Shown here: in pieces, positions 12,966 through 27,900 of the stretch
Numbering within the stretch: position 1 is the stretch's first letter
How the letters are laid out: each line of letters opens with the position of its first letter
NCBI GenBank assembly: GCA_029964075.1
Contig: CM057144.1
Coordinates: 6,099,281 to 6,163,280 of the forward strand
Direction of reading: 5' to 3'
Length of the DNA stretch: 64,000 nt
Origin: Patiria pectinifera
Lineage: Eukaryota > Echinodermata > Asteroidea > Valvatida > Asterinidae
The notes under the pieces: model-generated
The model's input: only the letters and a program-made list of their open reading frames with translations
Told to the model about the DNA's origin: nothing
The model's database searches: none
Translations under genes and position numbers: made by a program

Positions 12966-15900
12966 GTGAGTTGACCTTTTGTTGGAATACACAAACTGTA
13001 GCCTGATAAATACAATTTTAATGTCAATGCAGAGGATAAAAAGGATTGTCATGTTGCTTAATTGGTATACTAATATTGTTTTTCCTTGAGGAAAGAACTG
13101 TGTGAAAATGTTGCCAGTTTTAAGTAGAAAGTAATGTAGTAAGGTTGCAGATAAGTAGCTTGTTTTCCTCCCACTTTATATAAGCAAAGTGAGTATAACT
13201 TGATGCCCTTATTATGTCTGCCAGGCCACTCGGGATCATGTTGAATTTCCAATGCCATGATTGATCAATTCTTCCTCAGTGTATCTGGACCAAATTCTTC
13301 ACAAGAAGTAGCGGCCACCGAGGTAGCCAGCGTGCCTTCCAGGCACCGTGTGCGGCGAGGTTTCTTTGAGGGCATTCAGTTGAAGCTGGCCAGTCCATCC
13401 AAGGATTGGAAGAAGCTCATCGGCAGCTCAAAGACTGGAGCCGAGTTTGGTCTGACCATCAGGAACCAACTGGACATGAGCATAGGTAAGAATGGGCGGA
13501 TTTTGTCACATGGTATTTAAAGGAGAGGATAAGTCTGAAGCATCACTATCATCAGCTTTGCTGTTCTGTGCTATTGCGTAGCACTGTATCTTGGATATGT
13601 AACAACAAATTGAAGCAACTTGGCCCATCTCTCATTCTCTTCTGGCCGATTCAAGCAAATTTGATATCACAAAGGAGTTGCTGTGCTCGCTGGAGTTGAA
13701 ATGTGTTCACGCTTTTGTCGAAAACATCCTCAGTACGAACATGTCGCGTAAAGACTTACATGTACATGCGCGCGTGCATGCACACCCCGCACACGGGCTG
13801 TGTTGAACGCGTGCATAAGTCTTCACACGGAGAGTTCGTTGAAAGTGTGGATCTGCTATTTATTTTGGGTGAATACGTCGCCCACGGACATATTTACCCT
13901 TTCTAAATCCAGCGTAGGCACAATTCTGGACACTAGGAATATGAAAAGGAAATTTCATCTTCCTCCGTCAGGTAAATATTTTTAAAAGGTGTAATAATTT
14001 TTTTTCGCCAAGGTAGTATAATTAATGACCTGGATATCAGTTGAAATGCAATGAAGACGTCCAAGCTGGGCTACCTTTATTCATGATTTGTCTAAGTCAT
14101 GCTATATTTTTTATGCGCACCACAACAAAGATAATTGCCTTATATTTCCACCTGACAGCTCCACTGAGTGGCCATCTACGCGTGGATCTGTATGATGAGG
14201 CATATGCCACTATACTGGTTGGACTTGTGGGAATGAAACTGGATGTTGCTCGTGCCCGCTTCTGCTTCAATGGATACATTCAGTACAACCTCAACATTTT
14301 CCAGGTAAAGTAAAATGGAAATGGATCAAAACTTTCAATATCAGATTTACACGAGAAGGGATTTATTTTATATTGCAATGCGATCTAGGTGATAGTTGGT
14401 AATTCATCGAAAGTGAACTTATAGATTGGGTAGATCTTGCTCTTTTTCCCCTCAGTATACATGTATTTAGATTAAGTAGCCAGTGTGGCTTGGTTTATGT
14501 GTGTGCATCTGCGCGTAATGGTGGGTGCATACAAGGCTTGCCATTGCAACATACACAAGCATAAAGTGCACAAACAAGAAGACGAATTTTACAGCAACTA
14601 TTTCAGAAGAGAAGGTTTGTTTGTTTGTAAATGAGAGTTATTAAATTAGAAGAGCTAAAACCGCTTCATTACTTACAAAATTTCCGAATTTCAAAATCTA
14701 GCCACCAACTTTGGGGAAAAAAATATTGTATGTGTTCATCTTTTCAAACTGTGGACGAAAAATACCAGAGAACAAAAGAGAACAATATCGTCCACAATTC
14801 CGATGGAGTCTTCCTAAAAAGTTAGAGTAGAAACAGAAGAGGGACAAGGACGTCCATGATTGATGGTGAACACACGTTTGTTTGTACATGTAAATGTGTA
14901 TAAAGTCAAGGGCGGATCCCGTGAGCTTACTGCTGGGGGGGGGAGGCTGTGCCAGCTGTCGAAAGTGCTCTCACAAGAAAAAATTGCCTTATTTGATGAG
15001 AAAAGTTTGATCGCTGCGGGCGCCCCTCCACACCCACCTGGATCCGCCACTGAATAGTTGTTATACTTGGTGGACTCCATATATTGATTAAGTGTCCACA
15101 AATATGAAAAGCTACTGGTTAATCTATTTTTCAGGAATTTGGGGTTGACCGTATTAGTGACCTGGCCAAGGTGTATGATATCGTCATTGATAAAGTAGTC
15201 GGCAACATTGTGAAAAGTGTGGACATTGTCGTGGATCTCTTCAACGGTGACAGCAAGGTCAGCATGCTGTTTGATAATCTTGAGCAGACCCTGGAGAGCA
15301 TCCCAGGACGAATCGGTGTAAGTGCTGTTAACTTGGACTTATCGTAATGCTCCCCACATTCATCATGTTTGAAAGCCATGGATTGTATTTGATAACATTG
15401 TAAGGGTGACCCAAAGAGGCCGACTGCCAGTTGGGAGATTAACTCATAAATGCCTGTATGTTGATCATGGCCAACACAACAAAATAAAAGACAAAGGGAC
15501 AATTCATATGGAATATCAGAAGATGGTAATACTTGAAATTTAGTGATGTAAAATTTGCTTACAAAATATAATTTACCAGGGGAGAGCATGCTAATTAATA
15601 GGAATAATTAGTGGTCGAGTGGTAAGACGTCTGCGCTAGAAAGCAGGATGTCGTGGGTTTGAGTCCCGCCCGAGAGATTTTTCCAACTTTCACTCGGGAG
15701 GTAACACACTGAGTATACAGTGTTTATACGTCGGTGAAGGGCAAAACCTAATTTGATTCACATCACCCGATGCAAAATTCCATCTTATTGAAAGAATAAT
15801 GAAACGAAAATGGCTTGTTATTGACAGGGTTTGATCCCCGTCTGGGCCAACATGTGGATTGTGTTTGTAGTCTTTCAATGTAATTCTGGGGTTTTCCCAC

Positions 15901-18900
15901 ACGGGTGCAATTTCCTACCTCATCCTCTACCAAGGCACGGTAGGACCCCAATGGATATAAGTCAAAAGACTTTTGTTGGCTGTTTGGTTACTTACATGTA
16001 ATAATAAAGAGAGAAATCTATATTTACCCGATTTTGGTTATGCTCCTGACCTAAGTGTCTTCCTAATGATCTTTGCAGTTGAGAGTTTTTTCCTCCTTTC
16101 TCTCTGTGCAGGATGTAAGATCTTTGTCTGCAAACGCAGTGGCCAGACTGTCCCAGTTTGACCCAGACCAGCTTCCTCCTTCTATCAGAGGGGTCATCGA
16201 TGTAGTCAACAAGGCTGCTCAGCTATTCAGTGACATCAAGACGGATGTCATGGAGTTCTACCAGGTCCGGTGCTTATCTTTTGTTTACCCATGTATACAT
16301 TTTCATTGCACTGCATGTTTGCAACTGGAATGTAACAGGTAGTCTAGGGGCTAGACGTCGTTATGGTTTGAAAAGCGATAACCCGCCGCCGCAAGAGGGC
16401 GCTATCACGACCAATCAATATCACCCACGAACCCGTCAGAACAATGTCTATAGGCCAATTCCTATTGGTTGTGTAATGCGCGTGCACCTGTTTGGCCTAA
16501 CATATGCAGCGGGCATTCAAAAAAATCATAGTTCCGAAGCAAACCCTCAAATTTCTTCCAGATAAATGAAAGATGCAGCAAGGCGTTTGTGACTGGTCAG
16601 CTGTTTTGTTGTGTGTTGTATGTGTGGGACTAAACACGAACATTGCCTGCAGATGGAAGTCGTGCATGCGCACTTGTTTCCCCCATTTTTCTGGGGGAGA
16701 TTTTAGGAAGTGGCCTACGCATTGTTCTGACGGGTTCGTGGGTGATATTAGTTTCATGAGTGCCCTCTCTTGGCGGCGGGTTATCGCGTATCAAACCATA
16801 ACAACGTCTAGCCCCTATACATGTAACAGGTTAAGTAATGTTACACTTTAGCTTGCATTTTAAGAATCTTGATATTGAAACATCACTTCATTGTAAAACG
16901 ATCTACTGCTGTTAGATTGATATAAAATTTCAGACACGTTGCATATTGGGAATCTCTCCCAATGCCATTTCAATGCCATTGCCAAAGTAAGATGGCATCT
17001 TGATATTTTAGTCAGTGTTTTAGTCCTGGAGCACGTTTTGGCGGCCCTTGAACTGGATCATGTTTCTGACGTTACAACCGTGACCTGAAACATGTTTCCT
17101 GTGCACCGCGAAAACGACTGACCGGAAAATTGTTCATGACGTCATGTTATTGCCTACGTGACTGCACACAACCCCAAAAAAATCATGCGGCGACCGGACA
17201 TGATTAACAATAACATTCAAAGCAAAAGTGGGAGTTTTTTTTTATAGCGTTTCCCTAAAGTTCTAAAAAGAGTAGGCCTGATATTCTGTATCAATTTTCG
17301 TACCAATTGAAGGTAAAAACCCATTATTTAAACCCCATTTATGGTAAAAAGTAACGTCGTCTGCTGAGCTTATTTACCTTTCCGCCATCTTGAAACATAA
17401 GTGAACCGACCGGAAACTTCGGTTCAACTTTGGTCGAAACAATGATGTCATTTCAGTGTAACCGAAGCGACAAAACGGCCGCAAACCAGAAACATGTTTA
17501 CGGTCACAGCGCCAAAACATGCCCCAGACCAATTCTGGATTGGTTGTGTTTGATCATGCAGGCTGTCAATGAGGCAATCACGGTCACCTTGCCCTGGGCA
17601 GCCGAGCAGATCTGGGATTCCATCAAGTCCATCTCAGATACCATCAGAGATTTACTGAAGTCACCCTTGAAAGCCATTGGGGATATCTTCAAAGGAATCA
17701 TCAAGTGAGTGATTTATCACCTTAACAGGGACAAGGCAAAAGTTACATAGTACTCGGAGCCCAATTTACTAGTGCTGCTTAACAGTCAGCAGAAAAGTTG
17801 TGCTTGCTATAGCTGAAAAGCATGCTGCTGCTTATTATTTCATGGCATGGATGTGCTAATGGTTGAGCGCGCATGGAGTTGTCTATTGTTACGCCACCGA
17901 CTTAAGCAACTTTTTCCTCGGTGGTTGAGGGTGCTCTCGCTGTGCTGACTGCTTACGGTCTTTGTGAAATAGACTGAGGCTCTATTAGCACAAAATTGGC
18001 TGTTAACCAGTAAGGTTGAGGTCCGGTTTATTTTGACAAGAACAGACCAAGGCACGGGTTTAATATTCACTCGACTGCAATGTCAGGCGGGTCGAAGCCC
18101 TCACCCTGGGGCTGCAGAGTCATATTTATGGCCTCTTTCGGTGGCTGTGGCTTGCTGAGAGATATTTTCCGGCCTCTATCCTTGCGGGTTTTCAGTCATC
18201 CGATCTGACTTTCGGAAAGGTTGGGTTCAGTCATGCTATCTGACTTTCGGAAAACTTTTGCATGTATATACACGGCCTCCGGCACGAACTAGTTAAGCAG
18301 CGCTATGAAATTGGGCCCAGGTGTTCACATAGTCAAAGATTTAACAACATTTATGTGTAGACTATCAATTTACGACCTTGTCGTATTATGTTGTCTTTTA
18401 GAGTCTTCTAAAGAAGTCTAAAAACTCTTTAAAAAAAGGTTCTATTAAGTTGTACCTTAAAAAAAAGGAAAATGAAGATAAATTCTTGTGGTCATTATAA
18501 TTCTCTTTTCATAATCCTTCCTTCTCAGCATCAAGACAGCTGTTGATGCCATTCTTGAAGCCAAGATGGCGGTTGATGAAGCCAATTTCTTTAAGGAAGG
18601 TGAGGTACTTTGAGAAAGTTGTGATTAAATAAGTTTGAAATGTTTATTAGTTCATGCAGAACGGTAAGTCTATGGCATATTGCCTTGTACAGCAAGGGTT
18701 TGATATGCGAGCAGATTCAGCGATTAATTATGCAAAAAAGACTTGGTCTTGACCTCAATGATTCTGTATCAGCAGGTAACTTCTGCCAGATCCTTGGTAA
18801 CCCCTTTGTTGTATTACAAAAACATGGCAGCCAAATTGACCAATCAACAGCTTAGCCCACATTTCTCATCGAAATGATGTCACTGTTTCTAAAGTCGACA

Positions 18901-21900
18901 CCGATTGGCTGGTGTGTGGGGTTGCATAAAATTTTTATGTTCACATATCAAACGTTGGTAAGAGAGGGATCCGTTGAACAACGGATGCTACACAGAGTAG
19001 CAGAACGGTCAAATTGTTCCAAGTATAAGACGGGAAAACACAAACTGACAGCTTGTAAGTAATATGAATGAAACACAGAATAAACTTTGATGAAGTGCTG
19101 AGGACCTAAGCTCTAGATGAGACCTGTTTAGCAGTTAACAACAAAAAGGGAGCAAATGGAATTGAACTGGATAGGTGCATTATAATAATTGTTTCAATGA
19201 AATTGGCTGGAGCAGGGTTTGAACCTGCGACCACCATATTGCAGTTCCACTGCAACCTCCGGATTGCCATTCTCATTGGTTTTTAATAAACGATATGGGT
19301 TCATGCCAAAGCCAGAGATAAACAGTTCCATATTGATGTTGATGACACCCCTCCCCCCCCCAAAAAAGCAGAGGCCAGGTGAGTGGGCCTTAGCTAATGA
19401 TACTCTTCAAAGCGTTAAGAGATGTAACGGAATCATTGTGTCCACTATTCCCTGTTTCACAGGTCAGAGGCCCTACTGGTTTGATCTGCCCAAGGTCATC
19501 GGTGATATGCTCAAAGAGCTGAGAGAACACCTGGGCAACATCACAAGGGACCTTGCCATCTGGGTGGATGAGATTGCTGACTCCTCAGATCCCATCAAGA
19601 AGCTAACTGGTGGTGCCATTGACTCGGTGAGATTTTAAGTGAGCACTGTAAGTGAGTCACAAAGTGTGGAATGGACTTGGTCTATAAACTCTCAGTCCTC
19701 AGAAGGCAAATTTAAAGTCAGTTCCATGTACCATCTTTTGTCCCATTATTTAACATAGCATATTTCTCTTTCTCTTTCTCCATCACGATCAGCTTAACCT
19801 TTCTTTCCTCGTAGTGTGTATCTTGTCTCATTAGTATGTAATCTCTTTGAACCCTGTTGTACGTTTGTCAGTCTGTCGTCGGTTTTAAGGCCGTTGTCCG
19901 GTCTGTTCTGGGTTGGCCTGCTTTCTCTCTATATCTATATGGCTCTCCTCCATTTGGCCCTGTCCGTCGCGTCCCTTGCATTGACTCCAAGCAGTCGCAT
20001 GTCATTTGTCACAGAGCTCTGCCATGTCCTTGCGCGGTCGGCCAACGGGTGTGGGCTCACCCGCGATTATTTTGGTACACCTCTTGACCCAGCTGGCATC
20101 ATCCTTTCTCTTCATGTGACCACACCACGTCAGCCTATATGCCTCCTCAACACGATACCGATCCCGTCCTTTGTTATTGTTTGTGTTTGTTTGTAGTTGT
20201 CAATTGGTTTATCCGTCTTTCTTCAGGTTTTTCTAAATTATCAGAATTATTTTTCAGTTTTGCATTTATGTGTTAAGCCATAAGCTTCAGCTTTTTATAA
20301 TGATGCCTGCATTTTTAAATAACCTATTGTTCGCATAAGTTCTTGTTACTTTTTGCTTACTGTGCTGCCGCTCAATGTTACATACAAAGATGCAGTGATT
20401 GTAACAAGTCATGAAAATTAGGTCTATAATCTGTCATATTGTTATCTTATTCGGAATTTTCATGATATTTATTTGTTTTCATCTCATCCTACAGAACACA
20501 CTGAGAAAACGGATTGCTGATGAGATCAAGTCAATCATTTCAGAGCTGATAGGTCCGATAGAACCCATTACAGATTTGCTAGCGCCGTTCTTTGAGCTGT
20601 ACAATCTTGTCGTCAATACCATTGAGAGTATCAAAGAAGCCTATCTGACACTAAAGAATTCGTGAGTATACAACCGAAACGCTCCTTTGTGTTCCAAAGA
20701 TTGTGTTCATCCTCATTATAAGGCCAAGTAAAAAAAAAATGAGTTTAGCGTCCACTGGTTTGAAATAAAGGAGCTGGAGGGGATTTTTATTTTTCATTTT
20801 TTAATTTCAAGATGGCTGCCATTTTTTTTTTATGTTTCCGACAAGCGTTGGTTTTTCCTCTGTTCCACGACACAAAAATGAAAGCGACATTGGACAAGAG
20901 AACTAAACATATTGACAATGGTTTTAATAGTTCGTACAGTTTAGTTTAAATTGTAGCACAGTTTTACAAGAATTATAAACACAACCATTTATATCTCTAT
21001 TTCGAGTAAACATCGTATTAAATTTTGGACGAAGTGGCACTATGTACGAAGTCGACTTTCATTCATCTCGGTTTGCTGAAATTAAGAGCTTGTCTTTGCG
21101 CATATTGACCTCGACTTAAAATAAACAAAGAGAAAAGATAGAGAGGGAGAGAAGGGAAAAATTATAAACATATTTGCTGATAAGACTTCCAACCAACAAT
21201 AACATATCTGAAGTGATGTCTGTGACCACAAATCCAGGCAACATGCACATTCATGGCCAACATCGTCTTTCATTCATTTAACAACACCTCAGAACAACAG
21301 ATTTCACCCTAAAAACAGCCCCAAAATTACTAGATATGCCATCTGAAATACAATTAGAGATCGAGCGTTAAGATCTAGGTACTAAGTTTAATTACAATCC
21401 GGATGAAAAGTGAAATTCCCGTTCCATTCCGATTTCCCCCAGCGTTGGTGAACATGTTAAACTTCTGACTCGTTTGAATGGTCGTACCCAGTGTGCGGTG
21501 ATGTGAACCAAAACCCAAATTCATCATGTACGAGATCGAGTACGGCGAAATCGTTGTCACGTCATGCGTACTGTTGTTACGTGATGCATATCCTACCGTG
21601 GTTCCTTTCATGATTAGTATGGCCAGAATTCATAAGAGCGGAAACCAGTTCAAGCTGCTCTGGTTTCCGACTCCCTTCTGTCGTTTGAAATGCACTTGTG
21701 TTGAGAAACAAGAACCAGTCTATACATAATCGATGCATCGCGTCCGGAAACAAAATCACGCAGGATCTCGAAAGAAGTTTTCTTTCTGCATCGCGATAAT
21801 TTGTTTGTACTAAAGTGCGGCAAGCAGCCCATGGAGTCAAGGATGGTTTGAAATAAGGATCGCAAAGTCAAATGCATGATGTGGAAAGTGACTGACGGTC

Positions 21901-24900
21901 TAAAATTAAAAGTTTTGACTTGCAAGATGGATCAGTTAACATTTTTGCATGTGGTAATTTTTTTTTTTTTTTAAATCGGGAGGCTACCAAAAAGGAAACA
22001 AACGGGGATGCTATTCGTGTATTTTTTTACTTCTTACTTCGCCAAACAACTTGCCAAGCAATTCACTACATTTCTGGTCAGTAACAAGATATACTTGGTC
22101 AAGAGGCTTTGATAGTCAGCCATAATGTTTGCTGGATGGATTTTGAGGAACTTGTGGTTCTCATCTTGCTCTAAGGAGTGTTTTGCACAAATGGGATTTT
22201 GTACAAATGCACCATTTGCTGGTGTGATTTGGAACACAAGACTGTGTTACAAGAAAGTTTTCTGTTGTTTGAAAGGTTTTGACTGATTTGTCCCAACATG
22301 TTCGTACAACCAATCATGTGTAGGCCAGTACATGTATATAGGCTTGTCTAATGCATAGAGTTAAACTTGCTTTGATTGGCAATTGCCTCTTCAGATATCG
22401 AGAGTCTCAAACTCTTGTCATGAAACTCTTTGGACCCAAGGCCCATAAGAGCTTCCCAAGGAAATTCCGTGAACCTGCTGGCCCCGAGGGTTGTGCGTCG
22501 GGGGGCTTCTACCCAACTGACTCCAACGGACATTATGCCGACAAGGGTGTAGATCTGGAGCTTTCTCAAGGATCATGGGTATGCAAAGATAACTTTATTT
22601 AGGGTCTGAATTAACCTTGGCCTTGATAATTTCACTGCTATATTCTGGGAGAATGCAGTGGCTATCAGGTCAAGAGTCTTCTGAGTATCCTTACTTAGGC
22701 CTTGCTCTTACTGAAAACAAACCTGAACTGTTATGCCTGATGTCCATCGATGTAGTCATGTCCACCTCGTCTCAGCTGAGCTGATTCCATGAAGGCTGGA
22801 GTCTGAGCCAAGTCCGAGTTCATTTTTGTCCGAGTCTGGCTCAAGTCTGAGTCCAAATTGTCCAGTCCGAGCCAACTTGCAATTGGTTTGTACTGCAGAA
22901 CACGTGTGTGCAAGAGTACACTGAGAAAATATTGACTGTTGCATCGGTCTCTTGCAATTATTTTATTTTACAGCCTAGTATTAAGGTATCTAAAAGAGAT
23001 TTTTCCATGCAGGCAGAGTTAAAAGCGATCAGACATCAGACGCAGGACCGTTTTAAAAATAACATTAACTTTTTTCTCAAGTTTATACAGAGTTTTTTTA
23101 AAATCAACTTGATTTGAGTCCAACAAGTAGTCTGAGTCAGTCACTAGCCGAGTCCGAGCCAAGCCGAGTCCAAAAGGCTACGAGTCCAAGCCGAGTAATG
23201 AGTTACAAAAGTGGACTTGAGTCCGGAATCGAGTCCGAGTCTGAACTTGAGTCACTCAATCACTGCTGATGTTCTCGGTTACAAATCTCCAATGTACTGT
23301 TTGTCATCTTTGAAAATAAAGAATCAACATTAAAACTGCAGTTTCAAAATCCTCCATTAACATAAAAATGATGTTCTCTTGCTTGTCTCGTTTTTTCGCA
23401 GCTGGTTGCACCATTTTCAGGCCTCCTTTACAAAAGTGCAGGCAAACCCAACCAGGTTACGCTGCTGGCCCGGGGTGGAGCCTTCCAAAACATCAAGATC
23501 TACATTGACAACATTCAGCCCAACCGGACCCTCTCTGCCACCAAGGGAGAAACTGTAAGTGTAGACTAGTCTGGTGTGAATTTGACATGTGTGTTTGTTT
23601 CAGGCTGAGTTGGTAGTGCAGTATTTGCCTCATATCGCCACATGCAGTTTGAACAGTTGTACATATGGGTAACGACACTTACTAAAGATTGGGTTAATCT
23701 TCTGACCTATAAACCAAAATATATTATTATTATACCTTGTGCAGATAAACTAATTTTCATTTGGAAATTTTTGACAATATAATTTGTGATTTGGATCACA
23801 TTACATTCATTTAGCCTATAATCGGCATTTTTCCACATTAATTTGTTTTAAATGATGCCACTTGACAATCCTGTCAAACAAATTAAAGGAGGGTTTGTAC
23901 ATCATGCAAATGCAAATGGTAAGCAAATTGACATCACAACACATTCAGTGTGATTTTTCACTAAGTTGAAATGTGTTCATTTTTTTGTGAATTCACAACG
24001 TAAATATTTGCCCTGATGCACAAAAGTAAATTTATTTGGAAATTTACTTTTGCTCCAAGTGTGGATCCGCCTTAAAGGGACACTACGTCCTGTAAAGCCC
24101 CCACTTGGACTACAAAACAAGTTTTGAATGAAATGGTGTTTATTGGAAAGAACATTAAAAAGTAGGATATTAATGTCCACACAACCATTCTCATGATCCC
24201 AGTCTCTCACGCTACTTGTAATTCCAGTCTCTCACGCTACTTGTAATTCCAGTCGCTTGTGTTCCACCAGCGCATCGCATTCTGCGTATCATTGTGTTTA
24301 TTTGTGCAGCATGTATGGTTGTACAAAATTGTACTCTATATATGTGTCACGCAGTCAGTCCACACACATGACTTGTACCCTATAGTTTCATACATTAAAT
24401 CCTCTGCCAAGGACACAGAATCTGGGGGCATGAAGGAGACTTATATTTTACGGCTGGAAATATATGTATGCATATGCCACAAAATGTCCGTCGCGTCAGA
24501 AGTAAACAACTGGTTTTATTTTGTTTCTGAGGAACAGTGCGACAGTTAGGTTAGTTGCCTCTCAATAGGATGAGTAAACAATCTAAAGCATAAAAACATG
24601 GGCAATTTCAGGAAGATGTGCCTTTGACCAAGCAGCATCTGTTTTTCATGCTTAGACGTTGTGTATTTTAAAAATCCTGACCTTCTCCCATCCAGGTCAT
24701 AGCCGGCAGGAAGATTGGCAAAGTGATCCGCTCCACGTCCTTCTGTGCACCGCCAAACTTCATTCACTTCTCCATGAAGAAGGTCGAGCCCAACCGCCTG
24801 GCTTCTATCCTGGACAGCAGCCTGAATGACGATCCCACGCCGGCTGATGACGCGGCTAAGGAAGGCTATGTGGACCCGACCAACTATCTGGCCAAGAGGC

Positions 24901-27900
24901 CGCTGGAGATACCCCAGTGGGTACAAGGCTGTGATGATTACAAGCTGGTCTGGGAGGTACATGCATAAGGCCTGTAGCATATTTTTTTTAAAAACCTTGA
25001 TACTTACACCACATTAAAAAAGTGAAAGAGTTGCACATTTATGAAAACTTGCAGAACATAAACAGTGTAACAGCTGTTTCTAAACTACATTTTTCAGTAT
25101 TGTGTGCAACTATGTAAAGGATGTCAAAACTGACACTGGGCAACCAGGAGAGGGCGGGATTCAAAAAAATTGACAAAACCGGTGTTTATCGTATTTTGGA
25201 ACAAACTCTTCACATTATTTTCATTAAACTGCGATATTGCTCATACAGATTATATCAAACATTGAAAAATTGCGCAGCTTTGTCAGGTTTTGTGACATTG
25301 ATTAAAATACAGAACACAGCTTCACAATGTGAAATTGGCCAATGCTGGAATGTACGTAGAACTGGTTCTATCAGATTAATGAACTTTCACTAAAGTGATG
25401 TACCGGTAGTCTACTGGGAGTAAAGTTAATGGGAGTAAAGTTAACTGGGAGTAAATGTATACATATATTTTTCAAAACTTTGATTTTCTTTTCCGAACAA
25501 ATTTTAAGGGAATATAATGTCCTGTCAGAAATTTGCTTGTTTGCATTTGCAAGGCCTTTATAAAAAGTTTTAAAATTACTTTTTAATAGTGCATTCCAGT
25601 TAAGAAAGTTTTGATCGTAATGCTCTAAATATTCATGTCTAGTGACGCTTTAGCTATATACATGTATGTTAATTTTGGAATCACGCGTTATGTATTTGCC
25701 TGGTCCGGCTATACGATGGTTGTGGCCTTTCGCGACACTGCCCCGCAATTCGTGGTAGACCTATGTGCAGCCAGGCTGGTCTGGCTGCACCAGAGCTCTA
25801 AGTTCTATCATCATATCTGCTATTGTGCGTCTTTTCCTCTCACTGGATCGCAAAATCCGTTTTTTTCGAAATCTTATTTTACGTGTGCTTCATGATTGCA
25901 TTGCGGCTGCAACGGTACGACACTGTAGCTGTTTACCATATATACAAACATACATTACATCGATCAGCTGTTGAAATTATTATTCTTAACTGCACTGTTG
26001 CAGAAGGGTATGCGCACAATATGTCCCCGTTCTGCTGGCTTCAGAACTTAATTAGAAGCGGGACCCTGCTAATTCAAAAGTTGAAATTAATTAATTGAGC
26101 ATCTATCATAGACTGATTTTTTTTTTCATTTGATGTCTCATTGGAAAGCTCATAACTAATGTTTTGCTAGAAAATTATCAAATCAATTTGAATAAAAAAA
26201 AAATTATCAATTCATTTTGAAAATCTATTTTTCGGGGTGCCACACCCAAAAAGCGTGTATATACCAACTTTAAGCAAGTAGCAAGTACGTGTATAAACAA
26301 GCTGTGATCATTCGCAATTTCGCAGTCAATCATTTATTGGCAGGGTGCTCTTTAACTTGAAGAAATGTCTTAAATTCTCTCATGAAAAATTTCTGTAAGA
26401 AATCCTTTTCGTTATATTAATAGTAAAATTTAAATAAGGAAAAACAAAGATATTCAAATATTTCTTGTTACTCTGTGTAGGGACAGACAATTAAGATGGG
26501 TTCTTTGCTAAACCGAGAAAATAAAAAAGGAAAGAAGAAGAACACCAGCCCCAAGCGCAAAACTCCTCCCAAGACCAACACTAAGCCACTTGATAACAGC
26601 AAGAAACCTCCCAAGCGGCCCTCCTCTCTAGATAATGCTGTATCACCGGGTAAGTCACAAGAAAGACCAAAGACCTCAGGCAGCTTCTGAAATTGCATTG
26701 TTACATTTGGCCTGTCAGAATCTGGATGTTGTGGCAACGACTTCAGTTTGTGATGTTGATCTGCTTAAAATAGCGATAACTTTACATGATAATGAAGACG
26801 TTGCCTGAACGTGTAATCTGATTTTCTGATGTTCTCTTCCTTTCCCTTATCTAAGAGGAAGTGTGTTATTAACATTTATTTCCATAAACAGTACAATATC
26901 AAATCAACGGACCCTTTGAAAACAATCTTGTGTTATTCCCCCCCCCCCATTTACAGAGAATAAGGAAGAGACCAAGGAAGCACTCAACCTCCCTGAGACA
27001 AAAACTGGCTCTGGGTCGCCCTTCAAGAACTTCACTCTGAGGAACTTGAAGATTGGATCCATCCTGGCGTTTGCACGTAAGCTTGGACTGGAGGAGACAT
27101 CCGACGCCTTGCTGACCGTTGTTAAGACCATTGTTGTAAGTCCAACAATTCATCCATTTTTGTGGAGAGTTGTGACTGAAACCACCTCCTTATACTTAAA
27201 GTTTCCCTAATATTTTTATGGTTACTGGTTAATTTGACAAACTTCATCCAACTGCACAGTGGTACACTACCACTGATCTCTATATAAAGACTGGATAGTG
27301 GATAAAGAGCCGCACAATAAATGAATTTGACGCCATATTGGTGAGACCGGTGAGACCGGTTGAGACCAGTTGCTGTCTTTATAGACAGCATGATTTCTTT
27401 TGTAACATCGCGGTTCACTTAACTTATATTTTGACCACCACCACCACTGACCTTGGTTGACAAGTTTTCTAACGTCGTGGTTTACTTTTTTAATGCTGCA
27501 GTTCACTTTTTCGGTGTATTGGAAATAATAATCACTACGGAAATGTGTCCTTTTTAGAACATCATAATATGTGTATGTGACCAAAATGTGCGTCAACTGT
27601 TGATACAATGCACGCTGTATATACGCGCAGAACGTTCGTATTATACACGGCCATCTTCATGAGACCGGGGGAGAATTGGTCAATATACAAAGTCTACTGT
27701 GTGACTGGTGTATGGATATCCGCTATCCAGTCTTTATATAGAGATCAGTGTACACTACTATAGTTAAAAACTATTAAGTACTAGACCACTTGGGTTCAGT
27801 TCCCTTGTTTCACAACTAAGCACAGAGGGAAACATTGTCAGGAAAATATTGAGAGAAATGCAATTGACCGCAAATGTGACTGTATGGTGTGTAATTTGAC

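Noticed and set aside
15611..15685. tRNA gene (Ser-like anticodon AGA)
   Set aside because: Stems are imperfect and it is fused to a long body with an A/T-rich tail, so it is a SINE head and not a tRNA gene.
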